Of a DNA stretch of 64,000 nt, positions 44,232-55,224 are shown piece after piece; within the stretch, counting starts at the first letter, position 1; each line of letters begins with the position of its first letter. A program made the translations under genes and the position numbers. The notes beneath the pieces were generated by a model. That model ran no database searches and had not been told where the DNA came from. It saw only the letters and a program-made list of their open reading frames with translations. Origin of the DNA: Coniella vitis (taxonomy: Eukaryota; Ascomycota; Sordariomycetes; Diaporthales; Schizoparmaceae); the NCBI GenBank assembly GCA_011317545.1, contig WUJK01000005.1, positions 496,001-560,000 on the forward strand, in the 5' to 3' direction.

Positions 44232-46172
44232 TTATCCATTCACAACCATCCTCTCCACCTTTCTTCCCACACCCATACTCCATACATCAACCTTTTTGTA
44301 AAACCATCCACTCAGATACAGCGCCAATGCCGCCAACCACACCCACCCCACCACGTATCCCCCCAGCTTGCCCACCCGCTCAAACAACCTTGGCATCACC
44401 CAGAACCCGAAACAGTGCAGCACAGGGCCATGCACAAGGTAGAAACTAAAACTGATTCGGCCCATGTACTGCGCCGGACCCGATTCAAGTAGTCCACGTA
44501 GAGTCGGCGAGCGCAATACACTCGGGATGAGCAGCAACGCGCCGAGAGCCTGGAAGAACATCCACTTGCTCACGGGCGCGTACCACCGCGGTGCGAGCCA
44601 AGCAAGGGTGCGGAATCCAGGCGTGAATTCGGCGCCTGCGTCGGGGTACGACAGCAGGTACAGCGCGGCAACAATAGCCGTCCAGCGGAGGGTGCGATGG
44701 TTGCGCAGGGATAACAAGCCGCTGATACCAAGCCCAGCGCTGCGGATCGCGAGGGCAAAGGCGCGATCGGGGCCTGAAAGCGCGGATATGTCGATGGCAC
44801 CGGCAGTGCGCAAGAGATCCACCTCGCTGTACACCATGCCGCCGACAAAGACGCCCATGTCCCAGTACCCAAAGGTAATCGCATAAGCGGCGAGTCCAAC
44901 AGCGGTGGCCAGGCGCCAGCGGGCTTTGAGCACGGCGGTGCCGAGGAGAAAGGTGTAGAGGACCATGCTGCCGCGGAGTTCCTTGGGAATGGTCCAAGTG
45001 TGTGGATCGTAGCGCGGGTGCATGTGGCCAAAGTTGAAGGGGTTGGCCCACTCGCCATAGACGACGGTGAAGTTGGCGAGGGCTTTGGGGAGGTGCGGAT
45101 GGATGATGGGATGTTCCTCCCACGAACCACCAAGCTGGATCCAAGTAAAAGGCTTCTGCCGTGTCCCTGTGCGATTGTCGTCCTTGACTGGCGGCGTGAG
45201 GGTCGGGAAGGAGACGAGGCTGCTGTCCATCTTGGGGCTTTCGGTGTCGTGGGAAAAGAGAGAGGGTGACCGGCCAGAAACGGAGAGATGCGCAGCCTTG
45301 TTCACTCTGTACTCTGCAGCTTCAGCCAGGGCGGTCGCATTCATGGTTGCATTGTGCGCCGGCTTGGGCTTGGGCTTGGGCTTGTCAATGTCTTGGTAGA
45401 GAATGGCGGGCATGTGCTGCGCCGAGGTCATGTTCAGGCACAGCAGGTCTGTCTTTTGGATCGTGTCATTCAGGTAGCGAGTGGTCTGCAGACCCAGCAC
45501 TTCGGCGATCCCTTCTTTGCCTTGGACGACGATGGTCGAGTTGGGGCAAGTGGCTGCCCCTTGAGGGAGGAACCAGCCCTTTGTGACGGTGCCATTGATC
45601 CAGACCGAGTCAGGGCCCTTGTAGATGGCCTTTTCCGACTTGAAAGCGCCCAGTTGAGCCAACAGACAGACCATGAACATGCTGACGGTACAGGGAAGAT
45701 ATAAGCGAAAAATGCGACGAAAGACAGCCGAGCTGAGCTTCTGGTAGGCATCGTCGAAGCGGCGGGTCAGAATGGCGGATTGGATGTGGCGACATAAGAC
45801 GTAGCCCGAAATGGCAAAGAAGATGGCGACCATGGGACGGCCGCGGTGCAGCAGACAGATGATTGGCATTTGGATCCAGTCGGTATAGGGCTCAGGGCTC
45901 TTTGGCGGGCGCGCCCCGTAGCCGAGCATGATGAGAGGCGTCCAAGGCCATAAAAAGTGGTAGTTGAAGACGAGGAAGCAGGCAATGCCGCGCAAGCCAT
46001 CGAGCGACTTGATCTTGGCCGAGGGAGCAGCATTCGTCTTTTCGCCTGAAGCCGCCGCTGAAGCCGACGCAGACGCGGCGTGACGAGCATTGTGTCCTAT
46101 TGCTTCGCCGGTCTTGCGATGCTCGTACGTGGGCAGCACATCGAGTGCATGGCGGTCCTGGGCCAATGCCAT
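44232..46172 (-). CDS. Acyltransferase-3 family membrane protein
   Basis: A single exon of 646 aa from the ATG at 46172, which has a strong context (CCCACCATGG). An in-frame ATG 33 codons upstream passes through a poly-F run made by a poly-T tract and is more likely leader. Acyltransferase_3 (OafA/YrhL) features are clear: SLDGLRGIACFLVFNYHF with the catalytic His72, then GRPMVAIFFAISGYVL. At least eight hydrophobic helices follow, and a late SFSFYLVHGPVLH segment. Between the second helix group and the third lies a ~200-residue hydrophilic loop with several N-glycosylation sequons (NGT, NST, NDT, NMT, NAT), presumably lumenal or extracellular. Family members O-acylate sugars or small molecules; the acceptor here is unknown. 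Confidence 0.9.
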   Translation of the reverse strand: MALAQDRHALDVLPTYEHRKTGEAIGHNARHAASASASAAASGEKTNAAPSAKIKSLDGLRGIACFLVFNYHFLWPWTPLIMLGYGARPPKSPEPYTDWIQMPIICLLHRGRPMVAIFFAISGYVLCRHIQSAILTRRFDDAYQKLSSAVFRRIFRLYLPCTVSMFMVCLLAQLGAFKSEKAIYKGPDSVWINGTVTKGWFLPQGAATCPNSTIVVQGKEGIAEVLGLQTTRYLNDTIQKTDLLCLNMTSAQHMPAILYQDIDKPKPKPKPAHNATMNATALAEAAEYRVNKAAHLSVSGRSPSLFSHDTESPKMDSSLVSFPTLTPPVKDDNRTGTRQKPFTWIQLGGSWEEHPIIHPHLPKALANFTVVYGEWANPFNFGHMHPRYDPHTWTIPKELRGSMVLYTFLLGTAVLKARWRLATAVGLAAYAITFGYWDMGVFVGGMVYSEVDLLRTAGAIDISALSGPDRAFALAIRSAGLGISGLLSLRNHRTLRWTAIVAALYLLSYPDAGAEFTPGFRTLAWLAPRWYAPVSKWMFFQALGALLLIPSVLRSPTLRGLLESGPAQYMGRISFSFYLVHGPVLHCFGFWVMPRLFERVGKLGGYVVGWVWLAALALYLSGWFYKKVDVWSMGVGRKVERMVVNG

Positions 46173-47137
46173 GGTGGGTACTAAAAGGAGTGGAAGAAAC
46201 ACACAAGGAAGACGGAAACAAAAAAAAAAAAAGAATGACACGTAGGTGCTGTGCCGGCCCAACAACGTCAACGTCGTCCTGCACCGCTAGGCCTGGTCCA
46301 GTGGCATGTGAACGAGGGATGGCGTCGATGAATCGGTAGAGAAAGAAACGTGAAGCGTGAAGTTGGACGGAGGTTGTAAGAGGCAAGATCGCTACTTGGC
46401 ACGACAGCCTGGTCAACTCCAGGGCCCAGGGGTGCTTCAGGGTGGGGTGGGGGACTCCTCTGGGCGGCAGCGCTCAAGGAAGGTACCCCAGCAACCTAGT
46501 TCCGGGGTACACGGGTAGCTTTTGTATACAGTGGGCAAGCATTTGGGGACTGTAGATCATATCATGGTCTGCAGCACGATCAAAATAGACTGCCGCACCC
46601 AACTGGATGCAAAAGGATTTGATAGTTTACTTGAAATGATCTTTACACGCTTGAATAAGTGTCGAGACGGAACGGGAATCCAATTTGGTGCCAAATCCTG
46701 TTCATGCTGGGGGATGGCGTGCAGTAACGATGGACCTCTTCAAGCACTGCAAGGTACTGCTGAAGAAAACGGAGCCCTATCGCACCAATGGTTCCCGTTG
46801 CTATTAATACTCTTATAACAAAAGGCACCCATCCCCCCTCTCAGTCAGCAATATGACCACCTGGACACCTCCACATGGTCAATGACACAATGACAGCCCG
46901 TTTGACAGATTTCAAGTCAATGGTGAGGTTTATATTATAGCCTAATCAAGTCAATTCGTCTATGTCCACGCCTAACCTACAAAGACTTCTAAGCCTTTCC
47001 CTCCCTCTAGCAATTGCCATAGTAGCTGTCGCACATTCTCCATCAGTTCCTTCTCCAAGCAGCCAGGTGTGTCATCACCACCACCACCACCCCAAGCCGG
47101 TCTTATTCTACAGAAACACCAAATGTAAACAAACCTA
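46173..47137. other. Intergenic between acyltransferase and GH72 genes
   Basis: About 1 kb, containing the acyltransferase promoter and leader and the GH72 3' UTR. I see no coding potential and no clear regulatory site. Confidence 0.65.
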
Positions 47138-48586
47138 TCACAGCAACAGAGTCCCAAGCAAGGTAGCCGCAATCACAACTCCCGTAACCACAAAGCCGGC
47201 AGTGTCGACGGGCGAAGGCCGCGTGCCGATGCTCTTCTTGCCCGTTGCGCTGGGCGTGGCAGTCACCGTGGGCGATCCAGATCCGGGCGAGGCATCACCA
47301 GTCGAGGTACCTCCGGCGTTCTGCGAGCCATCACCCGTCAGTCCAGGGCCTGTGCCAGCACCATCCGTCATGTACTTGAGAGCTCCAGTTGGAATAGCGG
47401 GCAGCAACGTGTCGCTGACGAGCCAGTCCGAGTCTGGGCTCGGGCAGGCCACGCTGTTGGTAGTCGATGTGAAACCTCCGTCACCAGTTGGCGCAGGGTA
47501 GCTGGACAGCGCAGTCGAATAGGCAGTGTAGTCTGACAGTTGCGAGACGGAGGAGCTGCCCACAATGGACACGAGGCCATAGTCCTCATTGCCATCCTCT
47601 TTCGAGTACTCGTAGACGAGGCCGCCCGAGTAGACGGGCGTCATGTTGGCGCTCATCAGGGAATCCACTTCGCCAAACGAGCGACCGTTGGTGACGCAAC
47701 CATACTCGGACAGGAAGAGCGGGAGGCCGTAGCCGGTAAAGTTCTTGACCTTTTGGTCCCACCCGGACGTCACAAAGTCCGTGTTGCACCATGAGTAGTC
47801 ATTGAAGGCAAAAAAGTCGCTGCGCTCGTCGTCGGTGCCGCAGTTGAAGTAGTCGGCCAGCTGGTAGCGGTTTTGCGACACATCGGCAGCCGAGTAGCCG
47901 ACCGGGATTTGGCGGTAGCCACGCTGCGTAATGTACTGGCGCATGTCACGGGTCGTGGCCTTGACGTAGGGAGCGGCCAGCGTTGTGTTGACTTCGTCGT
48001 TGACCACTTCATTGCCAGAGAAGAAGGCCAGAGTGTTGTCGTAGCTCTGGAAGGCGTCAATGGTGGCAAAGACGCTCTGCAGATAGACATCATTGTACGA
48101 CTCGGCGGGCGAGGCACGGTTGATGGAGTAGAGCGGATTGTTGACATCGAGAATCAGGTAAATGTTGGCGTCGGCTAGGGCACTCATGCACGTGTCGTGG
48201 CTGACCGAGTTGTCGACCATGTAGACACGGACCGTGTTGATGCCCAGCGACTGGAACTCTGCAATGTCGCGCTTGCATGTCGTCTCATCGGCGAGCGGGT
48301 CGGTCATAGCAGACGAGCCGCCGGGCTGGTAGTCGACACCGCGGATGTAGAAGCGGGTGCTGCCGGCCCAGAATGCTACAACAAGGAAACCAGCAAGGTC
48401 AGCTTCCGTCCAATGTAAAACGTTGCTCAGAAAGGGAGAGAGGACTCGTGAACCAAACTTACCATTGCCCGAGGCTGTGACAGTGGGCAGGGTAGATCGC
48501 TTGCTTGGTGGCTCCTGTTCGGTGGGTGTGGGATCGGCGCAGGCCACGGCGGCCAACAGACCCAGCGTGAGGCTTGCTGTCTTCAT
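47138..48586 (-). CDS. gel1: GPI-anchored 1,3-beta-glucanosyltransferase, GH72
   Basis: Exons 48586-48463 and 48375-47138 give 453 aa. The start is the second in-frame ATG (MKTASLTLGLLAAVACA), which begins a signal peptide; the longer frame from 48637 would hide it. The GH72 domain starts FWAGSTRFYIRGVDYQPGG and carries the acid/base E164 in SGNEVVND and the nucleophile E265 in PLFLSEYGC. The domain's Cys residues are present. A Ser/Thr/Gly-rich region follows, and a C-terminal hydrophobic tail suits GPI anchoring. There is no CBM43/X8 cysteine module, so it belongs to the Gel1-like group of about 450 aa. These enzymes elongate and branch cell-wall beta-1,3-glucan at the plasma membrane. The 87-nt intron is in frame without a stop. 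Confidence 0.95.
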   Translation of the reverse strand: MKTASLTLGLLAAVACADPTPTEQEPPSKRSTLPTVTASGNGKFGSRVLSPFLSNVLHWTEADLAGFLVVAFWAGSTRFYIRGVDYQPGGSSAMTDPLADETTCKRDIAEFQSLGINTVRVYMVDNSVSHDTCMSALADANIYLILDVNNPLYSINRASPAESYNDVYLQSVFATIDAFQSYDNTLAFFSGNEVVNDEVNTTLAAPYVKATTRDMRQYITQRGYRQIPVGYSAADVSQNRYQLADYFNCGTDDERSDFFAFNDYSWCNTDFVTSGWDQKVKNFTGYGLPLFLSEYGCVTNGRSFGEVDSLMSANMTPVYSGGLVYEYSKEDGNEDYGLVSIVGSSSVSQLSDYTAYSTALSSYPAPTGDGGFTSTTNSVACPSPDSDWLVSDTLLPAIPTGALKYMTDGAGTGPGLTGDGSQNAGGTSTGDASPGSGSPTVTATPSATGKKSIGTRPSPVDTAGFVVTGVVIAATLLGTLLL

Positions 48587-51071
48587 GGTGGTTTGTGATG
48601 ACGAGTAATTATTCACTTTTTCTTGGGGTGTCTTCAAGAACGGGAACAGTGGAAAGACGAGATTGAAGGCGTCTTGCTAAAAAAAACTGCAAATAACCGC
48701 AGCTAACCTACGCGACTCAAGTGAAGGCGTCGCAGTGAAGAATGTGGTCGAGATTAGAAGATGAATACGTGCGAAGGCAAGAAGGTAGACGCGGCGAAAA
48801 CGAATGAACCGCGGGGGGAAATCGGCCGTTGGGAAAAGGTGTCGACCAGATCACACAACCAGATATCGACGACAGAAGGCGCAAGTGAAGATGGGATGCC
48901 GAGAAGAAAACAAAAGGAGAAAGAAAGACGGGAGAGAGGGAGAGAGATGAGGGCAGCTTTGTACTGTATGGAAGGTATGCAGGTGTTGGACCACCGTGGT
49001 GTACCGTGGTGTACGGTATACCTCGCTGCTACATGGCGACCACAGTATTCTGTTATATACACAGTACATCGTAGGTAGTACTTGGATAGCAGGCAAGTAT
49101 CTTTGGCAGGCTGGGCATTCAATTTCCACCCTGCCCCCAAAAAGCCCCTGGGCCAAGGCACTGGGCTATTGGTCTTGGGAGAGGACTTGGAAGTTACATA
49201 GCGCATACTTGGCCCCAGCCTGGGCAGTGGCTGGCAAAAAAGTACTCGTCGTCTAGGTACTTGGACGGTAGTTGGTGGCTTCGAGGTCTCCTTCCTCAGC
49301 CTGCTGCTATTCCCAGAGACTAAGACGGCAGGTACCGGGGTACGTACCGCGGTGTGCTTCCCAGCTTTTGCCCAGCCAACGGAGCTTCCTGCTCTACTTT
49401 TCTTTTACGGCCACACTTTCGTATTCACAGGCAGCCGCCACACCTGTCCATCCACTCCCACAAATAGTCCAATATGCGTTCGTCGCTGTAAGCTTATCGT
49501 CCTCAGCAGCATCCTTTGGCATGAAATGAGGTGCAATGCAGTGCCGTTCTTGGCTGCTCCATCTGCTGGATCTTCCGTCTTGTGTGCATGGGAGAATTGA
49601 ATGGGAGAAGACATTTCGCAAAGGCAAATAAAGGCTGAGCTCCTCAACCCATCCACCGTCAATGACGTCTCGTCTTGTTTCGTGTCAAGCAACCCCAGCT
49701 GCCAAGTCACAACACGTAAACAGGATAGTAGCTTCAGGTACTATTTTCTTGGTAACTTTACCGGACCTCCGCCCAGAGCATGCATGAGCACTGCCACACT
49801 CAACAGCCAATTACTTGCTTAACTACAGTACATGGTCAGGTATCTAAATTGTCGAACCACACACAAACTGCAAAAGAGCACGAGCTAATCTAATTCATCA
49901 AGGGGGGGGATGGGGGACAGAAAGAACGGGCTGGTTTCAAACATCTGTCCACCCTCGCGTCTGGGCGCTCTGATTGGATTTTCGCTGGTAGTTAGTGCTG
50001 CCATTGTCTCTGTGCTACCTGCACAGTATTAGGTGGTTCCTTGGTTGTCGGTACAACCTCTTATTATGTAGTGCGTACCTAGTATATAGTAAGCGTGTGG
50101 AATGCTGCCGAGTACATAGTATACATAGTAGCCCCGAGTTGGTGGGCCACAGTACAAGTAAGTCTATAAAGAGAGCAAACGAGGGGGGCTCCACTCCGTT
50201 TTTAGGGTGGGAGCAAGCTGCATTTTATGCTTACTACCTTACTTAACACTGCTTTTAGACGTTGCAGAAAGTTCAAGGCCAACCCGGGGAAGGGGAACCC
50301 ACTATGGCTGCTACCCCCAACCACCGGGTTGCAGCAAAAGTGTGTACGTACTTTTCAGAGTCTGGCCGCACCTATCCGAGCAGATGTACCCGGTACAGTA
50401 CAGAGCCGCCCCCGCCCCGCTCTCCCGGGGGCTTGACATCGATTTTCTTCGGAACATACGGTTCGATATTGGATACGAACCAGCGACCTGCTGCAAACGG
50501 TTGTCTGCACGGTCAACTTCTCCATCCGTAGAGCCAGTAAGAAGAGGTTTGATACCCTCTTTTTGAATTGTTCTTCTTCTGTGGATCACACATCCAAAGA
50601 TAGTCCAACTCCACAGTCCGATTCGACACAGCCCTGAAGCTGTCCCCGAATCTTGAATCCGACAACATTGAACACCCAAATAGAGTACTCTACTATGGCA
50701 GTAGCAATTGGCATCTGAGTTGACGCCTTTGAATATACTAGAAAGCTGGCACGTGGATGCGCATGCGCGCGAGCGAGTGAGAAGTAACTCACCATGAGCT
50801 CGTATATACACTATCGCCCACCAACTCTTGACTTAGGTACATGAATATAAAGCGCCGCTCAACCAAACCTCCTTCGACGAGCCTCAGAGGCACAAGACTC
50901 TTTCTCAAGAAGAGATATCAACAAGACAAGACCAACCCCCACCCTCCCAGCCCCCCCCAAAAACACACAGCCCAACACAGGAACAACAACAACAACACAC
51001 CACCCAACTATATACACCCATTCATCCACTGAATCCAACGAAAGGAAGAATGAAAAAAAAAAAACCCCTTT
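48587..51071. other. 2.5-kb intergenic region, GH72 promoter to BZZ1 3' end
   Basis: No gene is supported. The part next to the GH72 gene should be its promoter. GTAC-type palindromic words cluster at about 48960-49080 and 50065-50130. A tRNA-like patch near 50460-50560 was considered and rejected. Open frames are under 170 codons and lack features. Confidence 0.55.
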
Positions 51072-53771
51072 TTACACAGCCTGCACATAACTAGCAGGAA
51101 CACTGGCCGTGACACCCCCCTTCTCCACCTCGGCCCATCCATCTCCTGGATCCTCCTTTACAAGTACAAACCGCTCTCCCTCCACCATGCTGTGCTCCGT
51201 CTCGCTCTGCGCCGTATAATCATACAACGCCTCCACGTACCTCAACTTTTTGGCGCCTCGTCGTGGCGCAACGGCCGGGCCCTTCTTCTTGACGGTGCCG
51301 CCGCCGCCGCCTATCGATGAGCCGCTGTTCGAGTATGTTGAGCCGGGCCGTGCAGAGGACGAGGCTGCTGTGCCGCCTGTGTGTTGCGGTGCAATGGATA
51401 ATGGTGCTGCCGCGGACGGGGCAGACGCCGGGAGAGCTTCAATGTAGCTTGCGGGGACGAGACCTTCTTTGTAACCGGCGCGGACCTTGACCCAGCCGGA
51501 ACCAGCTGTGATGGAGAATCAGGGTTAGATGGAGTTTTCTTACCAGAGATGGGGAGATGGACAAAGTGGTAGAATCGCAAAATAGTCAAAGATAGGGGGG
51601 GGGGGAAGAAAGAGAGCTTACAATCAGGCTCCACAACAACCAACTCCCGCCCCTCTGGCACGGTAATCTCACCCTCCCCATTCGCCTCGAAAGTGTACAG
51701 CATCTTCGCCTTTTGCGGTTCGGCTGTAACACCACCACCACCACCACCACCAGCAGCTGCTGCTGCAGAGCCGTTTGGTGCACTGCCAGGCAACTCGCTG
51801 ATGTAGGCTGCTGGTGGCGGCGCAATAATGCGGTTCTTGCGCGGGCCACCACCACTGCTTCCACTTGTCGCTGCTCCTGCACCCGCGCCAAGGGTGCTCA
51901 CAGGCCGTGTGCTCGTCGGGACCTCGGGCGGTGTCTCTTCCGTCGGGCTCATAACGCTCACAGCAGACCGGTTCGCACTGGCAGCATACCCACCTGGTCC
52001 CGACGACGCCATGCTATTTACCGTCGGACTGCGCGAGAGGTTTGGCATATCAGCAACTTGGTGCTCGCCCGCAGCTCGAGGCGTGAGGAGCGCGTTGGCA
52101 GCTTCCTGCCGTTGCTGCTTGAGCTTTTTGCGCTCCTCCTTGGACGACTCGCCGGGGCACTCGGCTGGCACCTTCATCTCGCACTTGGAGTGGCACGTGT
52201 AGCCGCAGTCGCGGCAGTCAAAGCCCTTGGCCGAGAGACCCCAGATGCGCTCGCCGCAAAGGTCGCAGTTGGTCGGGATCTTGAAGGTCTGCGACTTGAA
52301 GTTGTGGTTCTTGGCGCCGAGCGTCACGTCGCCCACGACCGAGGTGATGGTGGCGGTTTCGACCTCAGCCGTGACCTTTTTGCGCTCGAGCGCGTGCAGT
52401 TCCTCTTGCAGAGCGAATATGGAGGCTACTAATGTTACTTCGTCGTTATTGTCTGTGCCCTCGCGCACCTTTTGCTTGACCCGTTGTGCCGACTCGACTT
52501 CCCTCCTCTTTTTGTCCACTTCTCTCCGCAGCTCACCCAGTTGGCTCTTTGACTTGTTCAGCACGTTGCGCAGGAAGATTTTGGCCGTCTCGTCCACCAC
52601 CATGGTTGGCTCGTCATGCCACACGGGGCTCGGCTCAAAGGTCTTGTCAGGAGGATCGCTAAAGGTGCCCATATTATGTTGCAGGTACATCATGGAGTCG
52701 AGATGCGGTTCGTTTCGCGCAATCTCCTGTGTCTGCGTCTCAATGAGCGTGCAGCTCGACTGCAACATTGCCAGTTCCAGCTGCGAAGCCGTCGTCCACA
52801 ACCCATTGAGCTTGAGCACACGCGACTCGTTCAGGTCTTGGAGGCTGTTCATGAGCTCGGGCAGGTATTCGTGGTAGTACATGTCCTTTTGCTTATTTGT
52901 AATGTTGATGGCAATGAGATACGAATTCTTCATGTTGTTCATTTCGATAAGTTGCTGCTGGTACGCGCTCTGCGCCTTGGCCTTGTCAAACGACGACTCG
53001 GATTTCTTGCGCTTGCTCTCAACCTCTTGGCACACGGCGTCATATTTGGCCTTTGTCTTGCGCAATTCGGCGTAGGAGGATTCGCGCTCCTTTTCGAGGC
53101 GATCGGCATACTCGACATGGCGCTTGCGCAGCTCGTCAAAGCGCGCCGCGAGGATCTTGACGGGCTCGGCTACCTTGGTGATGAGGTCGTTGCTGTAGTT
53201 TTCGTGCTCGTGTGCGCGGTTCTCGAGCGTTGTTAACTGTGTTGTCCAGGTCGTCACCGAGGCACTATTGTTTGTTTTGGAAAATCATTCCCGTACCGTC
53301 AGCTTCCTGATCCGTGCGATCCGCGAGGTTGTGGACGAAGCAGCGCACGCAAGTCTGTCTGGCAGAACCAACTCCCCTAGCCCCTGACTTTGCGTGTGTT
53401 GTGGACCGCTGTTTTTGTTCCTTTCTCACCTTTCCAATGAGCCGGGCGTCATGGTCGGAGTGTCACCAACGCCGAGTCCAGGCGACTTTTTTGCCTTCTT
53501 CTCAAAGTATTTGCTGGCTAGGGCCTTGAGTTGCTTGGCATAGTCCTTTTCGATGGCGCTGCGTTCGCGGTAGAAGCCCTGGATGTCGTCGAGCCAGGCG
53601 ATGCCGTTGGCGGCCCAAGCATGAGCAGGTCGGAAGCCATCCTGTTTGTGTGCCGTAGACGTTAACAGCTGAAGTGGTGCAGAGGGGTCGAAGGAGTCAC
53701 TGGCTCCTAGAGGCAAAGCAGCACACCTTCAAGTCGGCGCCAAAGCTCGGCGCAACGTCGACCTCAGCCAT
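51072..53771 (-). CDS. BZZ1: Bzz1-type F-BAR, C1 and double SH3 protein
   Basis: Exons 53771-53727, 53641-53430, 53264-51622 and 51505-51072 give 777 aa in phase. The F-BAR domain starts within MAEVDVAPSFGADLK and DGFRPAHAWAANGIAWLDDI and runs as coiled coil to about residue 280. A second coiled coil precedes a C1 zinc finger (HNFKSQTFKIPTNCDLCGER, ending CHSKCEMKVPAECPG with the expected His/Cys set). A Ser/Pro-rich linker follows. Two SH3 domains close the protein: MLYTFEANGEGEITVPEG with the WVKV segment after the last intron, and ALYDYTAQSETEHSMVEG with WAEVEKGG and PASYV. In yeast Bzz1 links membrane curvature to Las17/WASP-driven actin assembly at endocytic sites. It diverges from DBP5. 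Confidence 0.94.
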
Positions 53772-55224
53772 AATGGTCCGTCCGTCTGGAAATGTGGTCT
53801 TGGATGAGTGACCATGCAAGCCAGTCACGTCTGTTGTCTTTGGCGACAGCCCAGCGAGCAAGTGGACAGGCGAATTGTAGCGAGCGGGCGAGCCTCGAAG
53901 CTCAGTTCGAAGAATGGGCGAGGAAGGCTGGCTGGTCTGATGGTGGAGCGGAGACGGCGTCGACCGCGAAGAGGCGCAGTTGGAGGAATGGCGGGCGGGC
54001 GGGTGGTGGTTCGCAAGCCAGGGCAGCCCCTCGCCTGCTAACTGGTGCAATCGGCAGGGTTGGAATGCTGATGGGGTCTCCTTTGGGCGCTTCTATCAGA
54101 GGCAGTGGCGGGGAAGAGATAGCGCTATTCTGTCCGTACCTGGGCTAAAGTAGCAGGTCTTTGATGGATCTACTATTCCATCTGTACGGTTGGGTGCTGG
54201 CTCATATTTTGAAAAGAAATATGAACACAACAAAAATAACAACACAAAACAATACATTTGAAACAAAACACGCAATGATGGCCACAGCCTAGCTTGACCT
54301 GATGGTACGTACAAGGCCATGTAGTTTGTAACACGAGGCTGTCGTCATTTGGCCTGCCAATCCATAGAACGGCCCCGCTTTGGGCAGCAGCAAGTAATTT
54401 GGAGGGCTGCCCTGCAATACACTCCAGAAGCCATGCTGGAGGTTCACGATCACAAAGTCCAATGGCGTATGCTGAAGGGCTTGGCTGAGTCTCGGAAGTG
54501 TACTATGTGTTCCACAAGGAACAATACCAATCGTACCAGCATACGCATATAAAACATACTGTAGCTGTGTAGGTAGCACTCAAAGCCCTGAAGGCGATCC
54601 GGACCACAAACTGAATCAGCATACAGCCCTAGCAGCCCTGGCAGCCCAGCAAACTAGCAGCCTGGTAGCCTACCAGCCTACTTAAGTAAGCAAGAGAGTC
54701 ATTGTCGTATGTTATTATGTACCTAAGTAGGCTGAATGGACAACCTATTGAGGATATGTGAAGGGCATTTTGAAATACAGGAGTACCTACTGCTAGGGGA
54801 TTCCTATGAAAAAGGCATAGTACCTCTACAGTAAAGTAAGCCAGGGCCTACCCTTCAGCACCTTTTGGATGGTTAAACCTGGGCCAGCCCTTGGCTAGCC
54901 CACTGAAGCACATGGGCACAGCACCTGCCGGCATGACTGGTCAAGTACCTAGGTACCTCTGTACCTTGGGAGCTGCCACTAAATCACCTAGCAGCTGCAT
55001 CTTGCAACTGCAACTGCTTGCCTTGTGCAGAGCCCCACCATCAACCTCAACTTGATCCCTAACCTATACAAAGACACTCACTCTGCCAATCCTCGAGTCG
55101 AACCGCGACCGTTCCTCTACGCCAGCTGAAACCGTGCTCTTCTCGTTTCTCCTTCTCGCCTGTTCCCTTGTATACTCTTCATACGCCAACCCCGTGCTAG
55201 CGACACCATCGCCCTTCTCTCACA
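53772..55224. promoter_or_regulatory. Divergent intergenic region, BZZ1 / DBP5
   Basis: About 1.45 kb between two starts. It holds repeated CAGCCCT/AGCCTG words and TACCTAGGTACC palindromes near 54940-54965, a word type common in hypocrealean intergenic DNA (general impression, not measured). The 150 nt before the DBP5 ATG are pyrimidine-rich and look like leader. No further gene is seen. Confidence 0.6.

Noticed and set aside
46173..46271. Longer N-terminus for the acyltransferase
   Set aside because: It would translate a poly-T tract as FFFFF, and the downstream ATG has a far better context and starts the family-like sequence.
48587..48637. Longer N-terminus for the GH72 enzyme
   Set aside because: It would bury the signal peptide that begins at the ATG at 48586.
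50460..50560. tRNA-like patch on the minus strand with a GGTTCGTATCC T-loop-like word
   Set aside because: The acceptor stem does not pair and no proper D-arm or anticodon arm could be drawn; the T-stem has a mismatch.
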